NCBI GenBank assembly: GCA_963747375.1
Contig: CAVVFL010000031.1
Span: 42,255 to 106,254 of the forward strand
Direction of reading: 5' to 3'
Source of the DNA: Sva-07 sp963747375
GTDB lineage: Bacteria > Actinomycetota > Acidimicrobiia > Acidimicrobiales > Ilumatobacteraceae
Length of the DNA stretch: 64,000 bases
In this document: piece by piece, positions 27,392 through 35,921 of the stretch
Numbering within the stretch: position 1 is the stretch's first letter
Layout of the letters: every line of letters starts with the position of its first letter
Position numbers and translations under genes: made by a program
The notes under the pieces: model-generated
The model's input: the letters and a program-made list of their open reading frames with translations, nothing else
Told to the model about the DNA's origin: nothing
Databases searched by the model: none

Positions 27392-27682
27392 ATGTGCGGC
27401 TGTCTGTTCCTCGTCGTCGGAGCGGTGTTCCCGCGGTTCGGGTTGATCCTGCTCGAGATCTTCACCGACTGGAACGACACGGCATTCGACAGCTTCTGGA
27501 TCGGCTTCTTCGGGTGGCTCTTCCTGCCGTACACGACGCTCGCGTACGTGTTGATGGATCAGTGGGGTGACCCGATCAACGGCTTCGGCTGGGTGATCGT
27601 GATGTTCGCGTTCATCGTCGATCTCGGCAACTGGTTCGGAACGGCGCGTCGCAATTCGTACGGCCAACCCGGATACGCCTGA
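27392..27682 (+). CDS. Small membrane protein, 96 residues
   Basis: ATG 27392 starts MCGCLFLVVGAVFPRFG. Three hydrophobic segments are visible (about 3-22, 38-55, 64-82), with acidic and aromatic loops. Similar short membrane proteins are common in actinobacteria but have no established role. The fdhD gene starts on its stop codon (TGATG), so the two are translationally coupled; a link to formate dehydrogenase is possible but unproven. Confidence 0.75.
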   Translation: MCGCLFLVVGAVFPRFGLILLEIFTDWNDTAFDSFWIGFFGWLFLPYTTLAYVLMDQWGDPINGFGWVIVMFAFIVDLGNWFGTARRNSYGQPGYA

Positions 27683-28534
27683 TGCCCCGGCGCCGCAAGG
27701 AACGAATGCGCGTGACGCGCGTCGAAGGCGTCGGCGACGAGCGGGTGACACGCACCGTGTTCGACGAACTCATCGTCGAGGAGCCGATGACGATCCAGCT
27801 CGACGGTGCCGTGGTCTCGACCACCATGCGCACGCCGGGCCACGACTTCGAACTCGCCGCGGGCTTCTGTTTCGCCGAAGGGTTGCTGGGCGCGGCGACC
27901 GTCACCGGCGTGCGGTACTGCGCCGGCGGCAGCGCCGTCGACACGGAGTTCAACGTGGTCACCGTCGAGACGGGAGGGCGAGCTGCGGCACCGACGGCCC
28001 GGCTGGGAACGGTGTCGTCGAGCTGCGGCTGGTGCGGCAGCGAGCAACTCGACGCACTGTGCGAACGGCTCGACCCGCTGCCGGCGAGCGAACCATTCGA
28101 CATCGACGTGCTCGCATCGATGCCGCAGCGGATGTCGACCACGCAGGGCCTCTTCGCGGCGACCGGAGCCGTCCACGCTGCCGCGGCGTTCGACCGCTCC
28201 GGCGCGGTGCTCGTGATCCGTGAGGACGTCGGCCGGCACAATGCCGTCGACAAAGTCGTCGGATCGATGCTGCTCGCGGCGCACGTTGCCCGCCTCCGAT
28301 CTCGGGCTCTTCGTCAGTGGGCGGGCGAGCATCGAGATGGTGCAGAAGGCGTGGGCCGCGGGGTTCTCGACCCTGGTCGCGGTGAGTGCGCCGACCGCGC
28401 TCGCCGTCGACGCCGCTCGCCGGGCCGGCATGATGCTGGCAGGCTTCGTCCGCGACGACGGCTTCAACGTCTACGCGCCGGAGCGCTTCACCCGGGACGG
28501 TTCTGGGCGTGCTGGAACCCGAACCGACCCTTGA
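27682..28534 (+). CDS. fdhD: Sulfur carrier protein FdhD, one frame break
   Basis: FdhD moves sulfur from a cysteine desulfurase to the molybdenum cofactor of formate dehydrogenase, an essential maturation step. The product has DELIVEEPMTIQLDG, RTPGHDFELAAGFCFAEG, the CxxC motif in SSSCGWCG, GLFAATGAVHAAA and EDVGRHNAVDKVVG. Near 28290 the frame shifts, and the neighbouring frame supplies the expected C-terminal half: LFVSGRASIEMVQKA and LVAVSAPTALAV. One extra base near 28285 would explain it. The 3' end overlaps the convergent Fe-S subunit gene by 47 bp. Confidence 0.88.
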
Positions 28535-29354
28535 TGCACAGATTGCCGTGGGTGATCGGGTTGTCCGGCGGCGAGGTGACCTTCACGATGGTGTTGTCCT
28601 GCACGTGGAGCTCGAGCCCGCATCCCACTCCGCAGAAGCCGCAGATCGTCTCGGTCACCACCTGACGCTCCTCGTCCCACGTCCCGGCCGCCCGCATGTC
28701 GAACTCCGTGGTCGGCATCAGCGCACCGGTCGGGCAGACCTGGATGCAGTTGCCGCAGTACACACAGGCCGAGTCGGGAAGTGCCACGTCGTGCTCGGTC
28801 GACACATGGGCATCGAACCCGCGACCGGCGATCTCGATGACGAAGCTGTGCTGCCACTGCTCGCCGCAGGCATCGACGCACTGGTAGCAGAGGATGCACT
28901 TCGAGTAGTCGCGAACGTAGAGGTCGTTGTCGACCTTCACCGGCTGCGCGACCGTCGCCGCGTCGGCGCCATACCGGTCGAGGTCGACGCCGTATTCGTC
29001 GTTCCACTCCGCCACGTTCGCGGTCAGCGACAGATCGACCGACGAGCCGAGGAACTCCAACACCATGCGTCGGGCGTGATCGACCCGCTCGGAGCGTGTG
29101 TGGACGGCCATGTCGGCTTCGACGGGACGCGAGCAGGCCGGCACGAGCGCGCGTGATCCCTCCACCTCGACCACACACAGCCGGCAGGCGTTCTTGGGCG
29201 TGATCGTCTCGCCGTAACACAGCGTGGGGATCTCGCCCTCGCGCCCGCCGCACGCCTGCAGGATCGTCGTGCCCGCAGCGACGGTCACTGCGGCGCCGTC
29301 GATCGTCGCGGTGACGGGCGGCTCGTTGCGGATGCTGACGGGCGTCTCGTTCAC
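28488..29354 (-). CDS. Formate dehydrogenase Fe-S subunit (NuoG/HoxU-like plus Mo-enzyme Fe4S4 domain)
   Basis: GTG 29354 overlaps the stop of the NuoE-NuoF gene by 4 bp. The 288 residues carry a plant-type [2Fe-2S] domain (LCYGETITPKNACRLC then a Cys about 13 residues later), two [4Fe-4S] motifs (KCILCYQCVDAC, CVYCGNCIQVCPTG), and then the N-terminal Fe4S4 domain of molybdopterin oxidoreductases (CGFCGVGCGLELH to NLCIKGRFG). The gene stops exactly where the catalytic domain normally follows. That domain is encoded separately by fdhA at 31058-33001, so the usual alpha subunit is split into two chains here. Confidence 0.88.
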   Translation of the reverse strand: MNETPVSIRNEPPVTATIDGAAVTVAAGTTILQACGGREGEIPTLCYGETITPKNACRLCVVEVEGSRALVPACSRPVEADMAVHTRSERVDHARRMVLEFLGSSVDLSLTANVAEWNDEYGVDLDRYGADAATVAQPVKVDNDLYVRDYSKCILCYQCVDACGEQWQHSFVIEIAGRGFDAHVSTEHDVALPDSACVYCGNCIQVCPTGALMPTTEFDMRAAGTWDEERQVVTETICGFCGVGCGLELHVQDNTIVKVTSPPDNPITHGNLCIKGRFGFQHAQNRPG

Positions 29355-31067
29355 GGGCGGAACACCCCCAGGGTCACGGCCGACTCGATCGCGTGATGGG
29401 CGGTCTGACCGAGCCCGCAGATCGACGCATCGGTCATCGCCCGTCCGATGTCGGCGAGCAGCTCCACGTCGCCCTGCCGCACGCCGCTCGGCAAGCCGTT
29501 CGAGGACCTCCTCCTGACGGACGGTGCCGACGCGGCACGGCACGCACTGGCCGCAGGATTCGTCGCGGAAGAATGCGGCGATCCGCCGGATCTGATCGAC
29601 GAGATCGACCGACTGATCGAGCACCATGACGACGCCCGAGCCGAGCGTGAGCCCCGCGTCGCGCGACCGAATCGTGATCGAGTCGCAGATCGAGTGCGTC
29701 GGGCGCCACGTAGCGGCCGGCGGCGCCGCCGAGCAGCACGGCCTGCAGCTCGGAGCCGGATCTGAGCCCCCCGGCGAGCTCGATGAGTTCGCCGAGCGTC
29801 AGCCCGAGTTCCACCTCGTACACGCCGGGAACGGCGACGGCGCCGGAGAGGCAGAACAACCGCCGGTTCGACGACGTGCGACCGAGCACGATCGACGGCA
29901 CGTTCATCAGCGTCTCGACGTTGTTGACCACCGTCGGCGCGCCGAACAGGCCCGCTTCGAACGGGTACGGCGGCTTGTTGCGCGGCTCGCCTCGAAACCC
30001 CTCGATCGAGTTGAAGATCGCCGTCTCCTCGCCGCAGATGTAGGCGCCGGCACCCCGACGAATCGTGACGTCGAAGCCGGCGCCGAGGATGCCCTCCGCG
30101 CGGAACCTCTCGATGGCGGAGACCAACGTGGCTTCCACCCCTGGGTACTCGCCGCGCAGGTAGATCCAGCCGTGCTCGCAGCCGGCCGCGAGCGCGGCGA
30201 TCGTCATCGACTCGAGCAGCGCGAACGGATCGTTCTCCATCAGCACGCGGTCCTTGAACGTTCCCGGCTCCGACTCGTCGGCATTGCAGACCAGGTGGCG
30301 CGGTGTGGCGTCCTGACTCCGCACGGCCCGCCATTTCCGCGCGGTCGGGAAGGCCGCACCGCCGCGACCGAGCAACCCGGCGGCCTCGACGAGATCGATC
30401 ACGCCCGTCAGGGCCGATCTCCCGCGCGCGCTCCAGCGCGCCGAGCCCACCATCGGCGACGTAGGCGTCGAAGTCGAGGGGATCGACAGCGTCCGGCCCG
30501 AGCGAGCAGCACCAGGTCCGGGTCGCCGGCCTGAGGGACGGATGCAGCGCCATCGAGCGTCGGCATGGCCCCGCCCGCGATCAGGGCGTCCACCTGGTCG
30601 GCGGAGACACCCCCGATCGTGGTGCGACGTGCCGGGTCGCCGGCTTCGGTGACGAGCACGGCAGGAGCGAGCTCGCACATCCCCAGGCATGGCGACGCAT
30701 GGGCGCCGTCGGGAAGGTCGTGCTCGCGTCGGCCTCCCTCGCTGCGGCACACCAGATCGACGCAGACGTGGACCTGACGTGACGGCCGTTCGCGGGTCGA
30801 GAACAGCCCGTAGAACGTGACGACCCCATGGATCTCGGCGGGCGACACGTCGAGGCGTTCTGCGATGTGGTCGATGGCCGCCGGGCTGATCCACCCCACG
30901 CGGTCGTTGACGGCATGCAGGGTCGGCAGCAGCAGGTGACGGCGGGCGCGGAGCGACTGCCCGCCGGATCGATCGTGTGGGCGCTGCGACTCGTCGGCTC
31001 CGAGCACGGACTCGACGGCGGCACGCTCCGCGGGGGTGGGCTCGACGCCGCGCGTCTTCAGGTCCAT
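29351..31067 (-). CDS. NuoE-NuoF-type fusion, NAD+-reducing flavoprotein of formate dehydrogenase, about four frame breaks
   Basis: The ATG at 31067 overlaps the end of fdhA by 10 bp. The NuoE part has the thioredoxin-like [2Fe-2S] ligands CVDLVC and CLGMC after GVVTFYGLFSTR. A linker like that of fused NuoE-NuoF proteins follows, then the NuoF part: LLGRGGAAFPTARKW (FMN/NADH loop), CNADESEPGTFKDR, GAGAYICGEETA, and the [4Fe-4S] motif ESCGQCVPCRVGT with CGLGQ. Frames change near 30480, 30415, 29680 and 29480, each explained by one extra base. The complex would pass electrons from formate to NAD+. Confidence 0.82.
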
Positions 31068-33001
31068 GGCGGCCCGACGTGGGTTGGTGCCGTCAACTTC
31101 TCGATCCGCACGGCGGCGGCCTTGAACTCGGCGGTGCCGGACTTGGGATCGGTGGCGTCGATCGTGAGTTGGTTCACGTCGATCTCGTCGGGAAAGTGGA
31201 ACGTCATGAACACGAGGCCGGCGCGCAGGCCGCGGTCGATGCGCACCGGTGCATCGACGCTCCCACGGCGTGACGTCACACGCACGAGATCGCCATCGGT
31301 GAGTTCGAGCGATCGGGCGTCGTCGGGTGACACGTCCACCGTCTCACCGAGCCGGGTCGGGCTGCGGTACCCACCTGACTGGACGCCCGTGTTGTAGGAG
31401 TCGAGCCGGCGCCCCGTCGTGAGCCGCATCGGGAACTCGTCGGTGACCGGCTCGGCCGGCGGGTCGTGGACGACGACGCTGAAGGGCGCGGGTCGGCCGC
31501 GGTCGGCGGGGTCATCTGCCCAGAGGCGACCGTGGAGGAATGGTGGCTCGAGCGAGTCGTCGGTGGGACACGGCCACTGGATACCGCCGAGTGATTCCAG
31601 ACGTTCCCACGACATGCCGGCGTGCATCGGCGACAACCGGCGCAGCTCGTTCCACACGTCCTCGTGCGTGTCGTAGTGCCAGTCGTGACCGAGGCGGCTC
31701 GCCAGGTCGACCAGGATGTCGACGTCGTCGCGCGCGTTGCCCGGAGGGTCGAGCGCCTTGCGCACGCGCTGCACGCGACGCTCGGAATTCGTGACGGTGC
31801 CGTCGGACTCGCACCACGACGCCGAGCCGGGCAGCACGACGTCGGCGAGTTCCGCCGTCTTCGTGCGGTGGATGTCGAGCACGACGAGGTGATCGAGCCC
31901 GACGAGCAGGTCGACCGCTCGGCTCACGTCGGCCTCGGACTGTGCCGGGTTCTCGCCGACGACGAGCAACGACCGGAGATCGCCGCGTTCCATCGCGTCG
32001 AACATCTCGGTGAGGTGCCATCCGTCGGTCGCTGGGATCGTGGTCGCCCATTCCGCCTCGAACTTCGCCCGGGCGGCATCGTCCTCGACGTCCTGGAACC
32101 CGGGCAGCTTGTTGGGGAGCGCACCCATGTCACCGCCGCCCTGCACGTTGTTCTGCCCCCGCAGCGGCGAGAGCCCGGCGCCGTAGCGGCCGACCTGGCC
32201 GGTGAGGAGCGCAAGATTGCACAGCGACAGCACGTTGTCGACACCGTTGTGATGTTCGGTGATGCCCAACGTCCAACACAGCTGCGCGGCCGTGGCACCG
32301 GCGTAGGCATGGGCGAGCTCGCGGATCGCATCGGCGGGCACGCCGGTGACTGCGCTGCCGCGCTCGAGCGTCCAGTCCTCGACCGACGCGGCGTACTCGT
32401 CGAAACCCGACGTGGCGCCCTGGATGAAGTCGTCGTGGGTGAGCCCGGCGGTGATGATCTCGTGCGCGATCGTGTTCGACAGGGCGATGTCGGTGCCGAC
32501 CTCGAGGCCGAGCCAACGATCGGCGAACTGGGCGGTCTCCGATCGCCGCGGGTCGACCACGTAGAGCTTGGCGCCGCGACCGATCGCCTGGAGGACGTGG
32601 TGGAAGTAGATCGGGTGGGCGTTGCGGGCGTTCGAGCCCCACATCACGATGACGTCGGAGGCCTCGGCTTCGGCGTACGACGACGTTCCACCGCCGGCTC
32701 CGAACACGGTGGCCAGACCGACCACGGAGGGAGCGTGTCAAGTTCGATTGCAGCTGTCGATGTTGTTGGTGCCGAACGCGACGCGGGCGAGCTTCTGGGC
32801 GACGAAGTTCATCTCGTTGGTCGACTTCGAACACGAGAAGACCCCGATCGAGGAGCCGGTCGCGGCGCGGAATCCTGCGGCGGCCCGTTCGAGCGCTTCG
32901 TCCCAACTCGCCGGTCGCAGGACGCCGTCGTGTCGCACCAGCGGTTCGGTCAGGCGGTCGAGCGGGCGGAAGCGGTGCCGACGGTCGGTGGCCGATGCCA
33001 T
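31058..33001 (-). CDS. fdhA: Formate dehydrogenase catalytic subunit, selenocysteine-containing (TGA at 32738-32740)
   Basis: ATG 33001 starts MASATDRRHRFRPLDRLTEP; with the TGA read through, the same frame continues to 31058, giving 647 residues. The text around it is NNIDSCNRT-Sec-HAPSVVGLATVFG, the position where formate dehydrogenases have the Mo-ligating Sec or Cys. Downstream are VIMWGSNARNAHPIYFHH, the bis-MGD-binding domains, GITEHHNGVDNVL, RGQNNVQGG and the C-terminal domain LTTGRRLDSYNTG. A hairpin with a GGUCU loop follows the TGA. The N-terminal Fe4S4 domain is missing and is encoded at 28488-29354. Sec insertion needs SelA/B/C/D, not in the window. Confidence 0.9.
32709..32740 (-). 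promoter_or_regulatory. Bacterial SECIS-like element after the TGA codon of fdhA
   Basis: On the minus strand the TGA (32740-32738) is followed 12 bases later by GTGGTC, a GGTCT loop and GGCCAC, which form a 6-bp stem (one G-U pair) with a five-base loop. In E. coli fdhF the SelB-binding loop has the same GGUCU sequence, and its GGU codon is also the seventh after UGA. The match of sequence, distance and protein context makes selenocysteine insertion very likely. Confidence 0.85.
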
Positions 33002-33063
33002 CGCCCGACTGTAACGCAGGCCCTGGTGCGGTCGGACGGCGTTGAGTACGGCAGCTCGACACG

Positions 33064-33176
33064 CGAATTTGTGTGAACGCCGACCACCGTCTCGCACCTT
33101 GTCGCTCACACAGATCATGGGGCCGAGTTTGTGTGAGCGCCGATCACCGACTCGCACGCACCTGCTCACGCAAAGC
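33064..33176. repeat. Interspersed palindromic repeat, family B, copy B3
   Basis: Two full units lie in tandem: one from GAATTTGTGTGAACGC to GCTCACACAGA, the other from GTTTGTGTGAGCGC to GCTCACGCAAAGC, with a spacer of about 12 bp. It lies between the stop of the ROK gene (33210) and the start of fdhA (33001), both on the minus strand. Confidence 0.8.
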
Positions 33177-33209
33177 TGTGACGGTGGACTCGGTCGACGG
33201 TGGATCGGG

Positions 33210-34232
33210 TCAGCGGTGACCCAACACGGCGAGCGCGGCGATTGCCGATCCGCGGGCACCGGCCATGTCGAGGTCGGTCACCAGGGCGAACGATGCGACC
33301 TTGCGTTGTTCGTCGCGCAACGACGTGTGCTGCTCGACCCGGCCGAGGAACCAGTCGCGGAACGACGGCTCGGCCTCGATCACGCCACCGCCGAGCAGGT
33401 ACACGTCGGGGTCGGTGAAGTTGGCCGCGATCGTGAACAGGCGGCCCAGCGCCATCGCCTGCTGCTCGAAGATGTGGCGGGCCATCTCGTCGCCTCGTTC
33501 GCCGAAGCCTCGAACCTGCTTGGCGGCATCGAGCGGGGCAACGCCTGCGAGCTCGTGGTCGGGGTAGCGCGTCAACCAGTAGGGCAGCAGGTTGATGCGG
33601 ATGCCGGTGAGCGATGCAACGCTCTCGGCGTCACCGACGAATCCGCAGTTGCATCTGGGTGTCGATTGCCCATCGGCGAGCAGGCCGTCCATCGGGATGT
33701 GGACGTGGCCGAGTTCGCCGGCCATGCCGGCCGCACCCTTCACGATCCGTCCGCCCTCGATCACACCGCCGCCGAGGCCGGTCCCGACGATCGCTGAGAC
33801 TGACGATCGCTCGGCGCCGATCGCCCCGAAGTGTTCGTGGTGGGCGTACAGCGCGGCAGCGTTGGCGTCGTTGCTGTAGACGACCGGTAGACCGAGCTCG
33901 TCCTCGAGGGCGGTCCGGAAGTCGAAGCCCTTCCAGCCGTCGTGCGCGAAGTTGGTGCCGCCCCGCGACGAGATCACCCCGTCGGCCGTCGCCGGGCCCG
34001 GTGTGTCGAAACCGACCCCGAACACCTCTCGTCGATCGATGCCGGCCAACTCGATCGCCGCCTCGAAGGCCTCGCGCAACGCGCCGATCGCCGCGGAGGG
34101 CCCCTCGGTGACGCGACTCGGCAACTCGACCAGACGGTCGATCAGGAAGGCCCCTTCGCGATCCATGACCGTGAACTTGTTGGCCGTGCCGCCGTTGTCG
34201 AGCCCGACGAGATACGAGTCCGAGCCGTTCAT
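33210..34232 (-). CDS. ROK-family sugar kinase
   Basis: ATG 34232 starts MNGSDSYLVGLDNGGTANKF, the ATP-binding phosphate-1 region. GVGFDTPGPA, the catalytic Asp in YSNDANAAAL, IVGTGLGGGVI and GELGHVHIP follow, the last giving the His zinc ligand. The zinc knuckle reads CNCGFVGDAES, so the third Cys of the usual CxCGxxGCxE is replaced by Asp. The 340-residue length fits glucokinase or N-acetylmannosamine kinase type enzymes. Substrate undetermined. No repressor-type N-terminal HTH is present, so it is a kinase rather than a regulator. Confidence 0.88.
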   Translation of the reverse strand: MNGSDSYLVGLDNGGTANKFTVMDREGAFLIDRLVELPSRVTEGPSAAIGALREAFEAAIELAGIDRREVFGVGFDTPGPATADGVISSRGGTNFAHDGWKGFDFRTALEDELGLPVVYSNDANAAALYAHHEHFGAIGAERSSVSAIVGTGLGGGVIEGGRIVKGAAGMAGELGHVHIPMDGLLADGQSTPRCNCGFVGDAESVASLTGIRINLLPYWLTRYPDHELAGVAPLDAAKQVRGFGERGDEMARHIFEQQAMALGRLFTIAANFTDPDVYLLGGGVIEAEPSFRDWFLGRVEQHTSLRDEQRKVASFALVTDLDMAGARGSAIAALAVLGHR

Positions 34233-34323
34233 GACGGCACCCGAATGGCGGTGTGGGTCGACCACGGAGCTGACTGGCATGTCGCGACGTTCACGGGACA
34301 GGGATCCTACGCCAGGCGGGCGA

Positions 34324-35094
34324 TCAGGCCCGCGTGGCGAGATAGGTGTCGCAGAGTTCGACGAGGCGCTCTCGGCCGAAGCTCGGTTCGTGGCCGCCGT
34401 GGACGACACGCACCGGCAGTTCCCGCAAGCGCCGCATCGTGGTGACGTAGGCCGCGATGTCGCACCCCTCGAGCTCGTCGAGCAGCGGACCGTCGTACAC
34501 CGCATCCCCCGAGAACAGCACTCCGCTCGATGCCTCCCAGAGCCCGATGCTGCCGGGGGAGTGGCCGGGCAGGTGGAGCACCTCGAACGTGCGATCGCCG
34601 AGATCGACCACGTCACCCTCGTCGAGCAGCGTGGTCGGCGGCGCAGCGGACCGCTCGAACGTGGCGCTCGCGAGTCCACCGGTGGGCACCGCATCGATGA
34701 GGAGGTCGGGGACGTCGTAGCCGGCGTCGAGATACGGCTGGCAGACCGTGGGCCCGAACCGGGTGGAATCGACGGTGACCACGCCGGGCGATCTCAACTC
34801 GTCGGCCTCGGCGGGATGGATCGCGCGGCGGTCGAACTCGTGCAGCCCTCCAACGTGATCGCCGTGCACGTGTGTCGCCACGGCGAGCACCTCGTGGCCG
34901 AGGTCGTGTTCGACGAGATGACGCATCGGCCGAATGCCGAGTGACGTGTCGATCACGAGGTCGATCTCGCGACCTCGTACGTGCCACACGTTGCATCGCA
35001 GTAGCGGGTGAACGTGCGGTTCGGTGATCAGCGTGACGTCATCGTCGAGCCGATCGACGACGAACCAGGGGTCGGCGATGGGCAGTTCGAGCAC
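34324..35094 (-). CDS. MBL-fold metallo-hydrolase
   Basis: GTG 35094 starts VLELPIADPWFVVDRL; the protein has 256 residues. The metal-binding motif is THVHGDHVGG, a second His lies in HLPGHSPGSIGLW, an Asp in LFSGDAVYDG and a last His in HGGHEPS, a complete binuclear zinc site. The protein belongs to the glyoxalase II-like group; substrate unknown. It is divergent from the hypothetical gene at 35137, with starts only 42 bp apart. Confidence 0.9.
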   Translation of the reverse strand: MLELPIADPWFVVDRLDDDVTLITEPHVHPLLRCNVWHVRGREIDLVIDTSLGIRPMRHLVEHDLGHEVLAVATHVHGDHVGGLHEFDRRAIHPAEADELRSPGVVTVDSTRFGPTVCQPYLDAGYDVPDLLIDAVPTGGLASATFERSAAPPTTLLDEGDVVDLGDRTFEVLHLPGHSPGSIGLWEASSGVLFSGDAVYDGPLLDELEGCDIAAYVTTMRRLRELPVRVVHGGHEPSFGRERLVELCDTYLATRA

Positions 35095-35136
35095 GGTACG
35101 ACGGTATCCGACGAGCCGGGTACGGTGGCCGGACCG

Positions 35137-35895
35137 ATGACCGGGACCCCGAACTTCCATCAGCTCCCCGAGCCATGGCCGTCGCAGCGCACCACGCTCC
35201 AACGGCTCGCGACCCATGTGCTCGGGCAGGCCCGCTTCCGTCACGACGCGCTGTTCGACCTTGTTCCCCTGCCCGGTGGGTTCGGCACGCCGCCGGTCGG
35301 ACCACGACGCGAACGGGTCCGCCTCGTCGGCGGTTCGCTGTTCGTCGAGCGTGTCGTCGGCGACGACGTGAGATCGCTCACCGCGACGACCGCTGTCGTC
35401 ACCGTCGCCGGGAGCTCGATCGTCGATCTCTGCGCGGCGATCGGATTCGAGCCCGACCCGGCCTTCTGGGTCGGCGACGACACGCCCGAGCTGGGAGATC
35501 CGAACGAGATGTTGATGCTCGACAGCCTGTCGGCGCAGGTGCTGGGGGAGTGGTATCTCCTCGGCCAGCGTGCGATCGACGAGGTCGTCGCATCGCTGCC
35601 GGCGGCCGAGGCGTCGGTCGGGCGGCTCTGGCCCGAGCACTTCGACTACGGCATCGATCTCGCCGCCCGCCCCGGGGCGCGATGCAACCTCGGCGCCGCG
35701 GCCGGTGACGGGTTCAGCGCCGAGCCGTACCTCTACCTCGGACCATGGGACCCAGCCCGGCCCGGATCGGCCGACTACTGGAACGCACCGTTCGGCGCCG
35801 TGCTCGGATTCACCGAACTGAACGACTCGGCCGACCCGCTCGGCCGCGCCGTGGAGTTCCTGCTCCAGGGCATCACCAACCTGCGTTCCGGCTGA
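35137..35895 (+). CDS. Conserved hypothetical protein
   Basis: ATG 35137 starts MTGTPNFHQLPEPWPSQRTT; there is no clear ribosome site, so a leaderless mRNA is possible. The 252-residue soluble protein has segments RFGLVPL-like PLPGGFGTPPVG, LWPEHFDYGIDLAA and AEPYLYLGPWDP that recur in a family of actinobacterial proteins of unknown function. The FMN-binding glutamate-synthase-like gene starts 26 bp after its stop, so they share an operon. Confidence 0.8.
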   Translation: MTGTPNFHQLPEPWPSQRTTLQRLATHVLGQARFRHDALFDLVPLPGGFGTPPVGPRRERVRLVGGSLFVERVVGDDVRSLTATTAVVTVAGSSIVDLCAAIGFEPDPAFWVGDDTPELGDPNEMLMLDSLSAQVLGEWYLLGQRAIDEVVASLPAAEASVGRLWPEHFDYGIDLAARPGARCNLGAAAGDGFSAEPYLYLGPWDPARPGSADYWNAPFGAVLGFTELNDSADPLGRAVEFLLQGITNLRSG

Positions 35896-35921
35896 CCCCC
35901 TCACCCGACAGGAGCCGCACC

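Noticed and set aside
32738..32740. TGA in fdhA as a nonsense mutation or sequencing error
   Set aside because: It sits at the exact Sec/Cys position, frame and motifs continue on both sides, and a fdhF-like hairpin follows at the right distance.
31622..33076. Plus-strand frame of 484 residues over the formate dehydrogenase catalytic gene
   Set aside because: It lies opposite a well-recognised Mo-enzyme and has no ribosome site or domain.
33064..33176. Possible CRISPR array made of B repeats
   Set aside because: Each locus has at most two units, spacers are about 12 bp, the units are palindromic and vary, and no cas gene is near.
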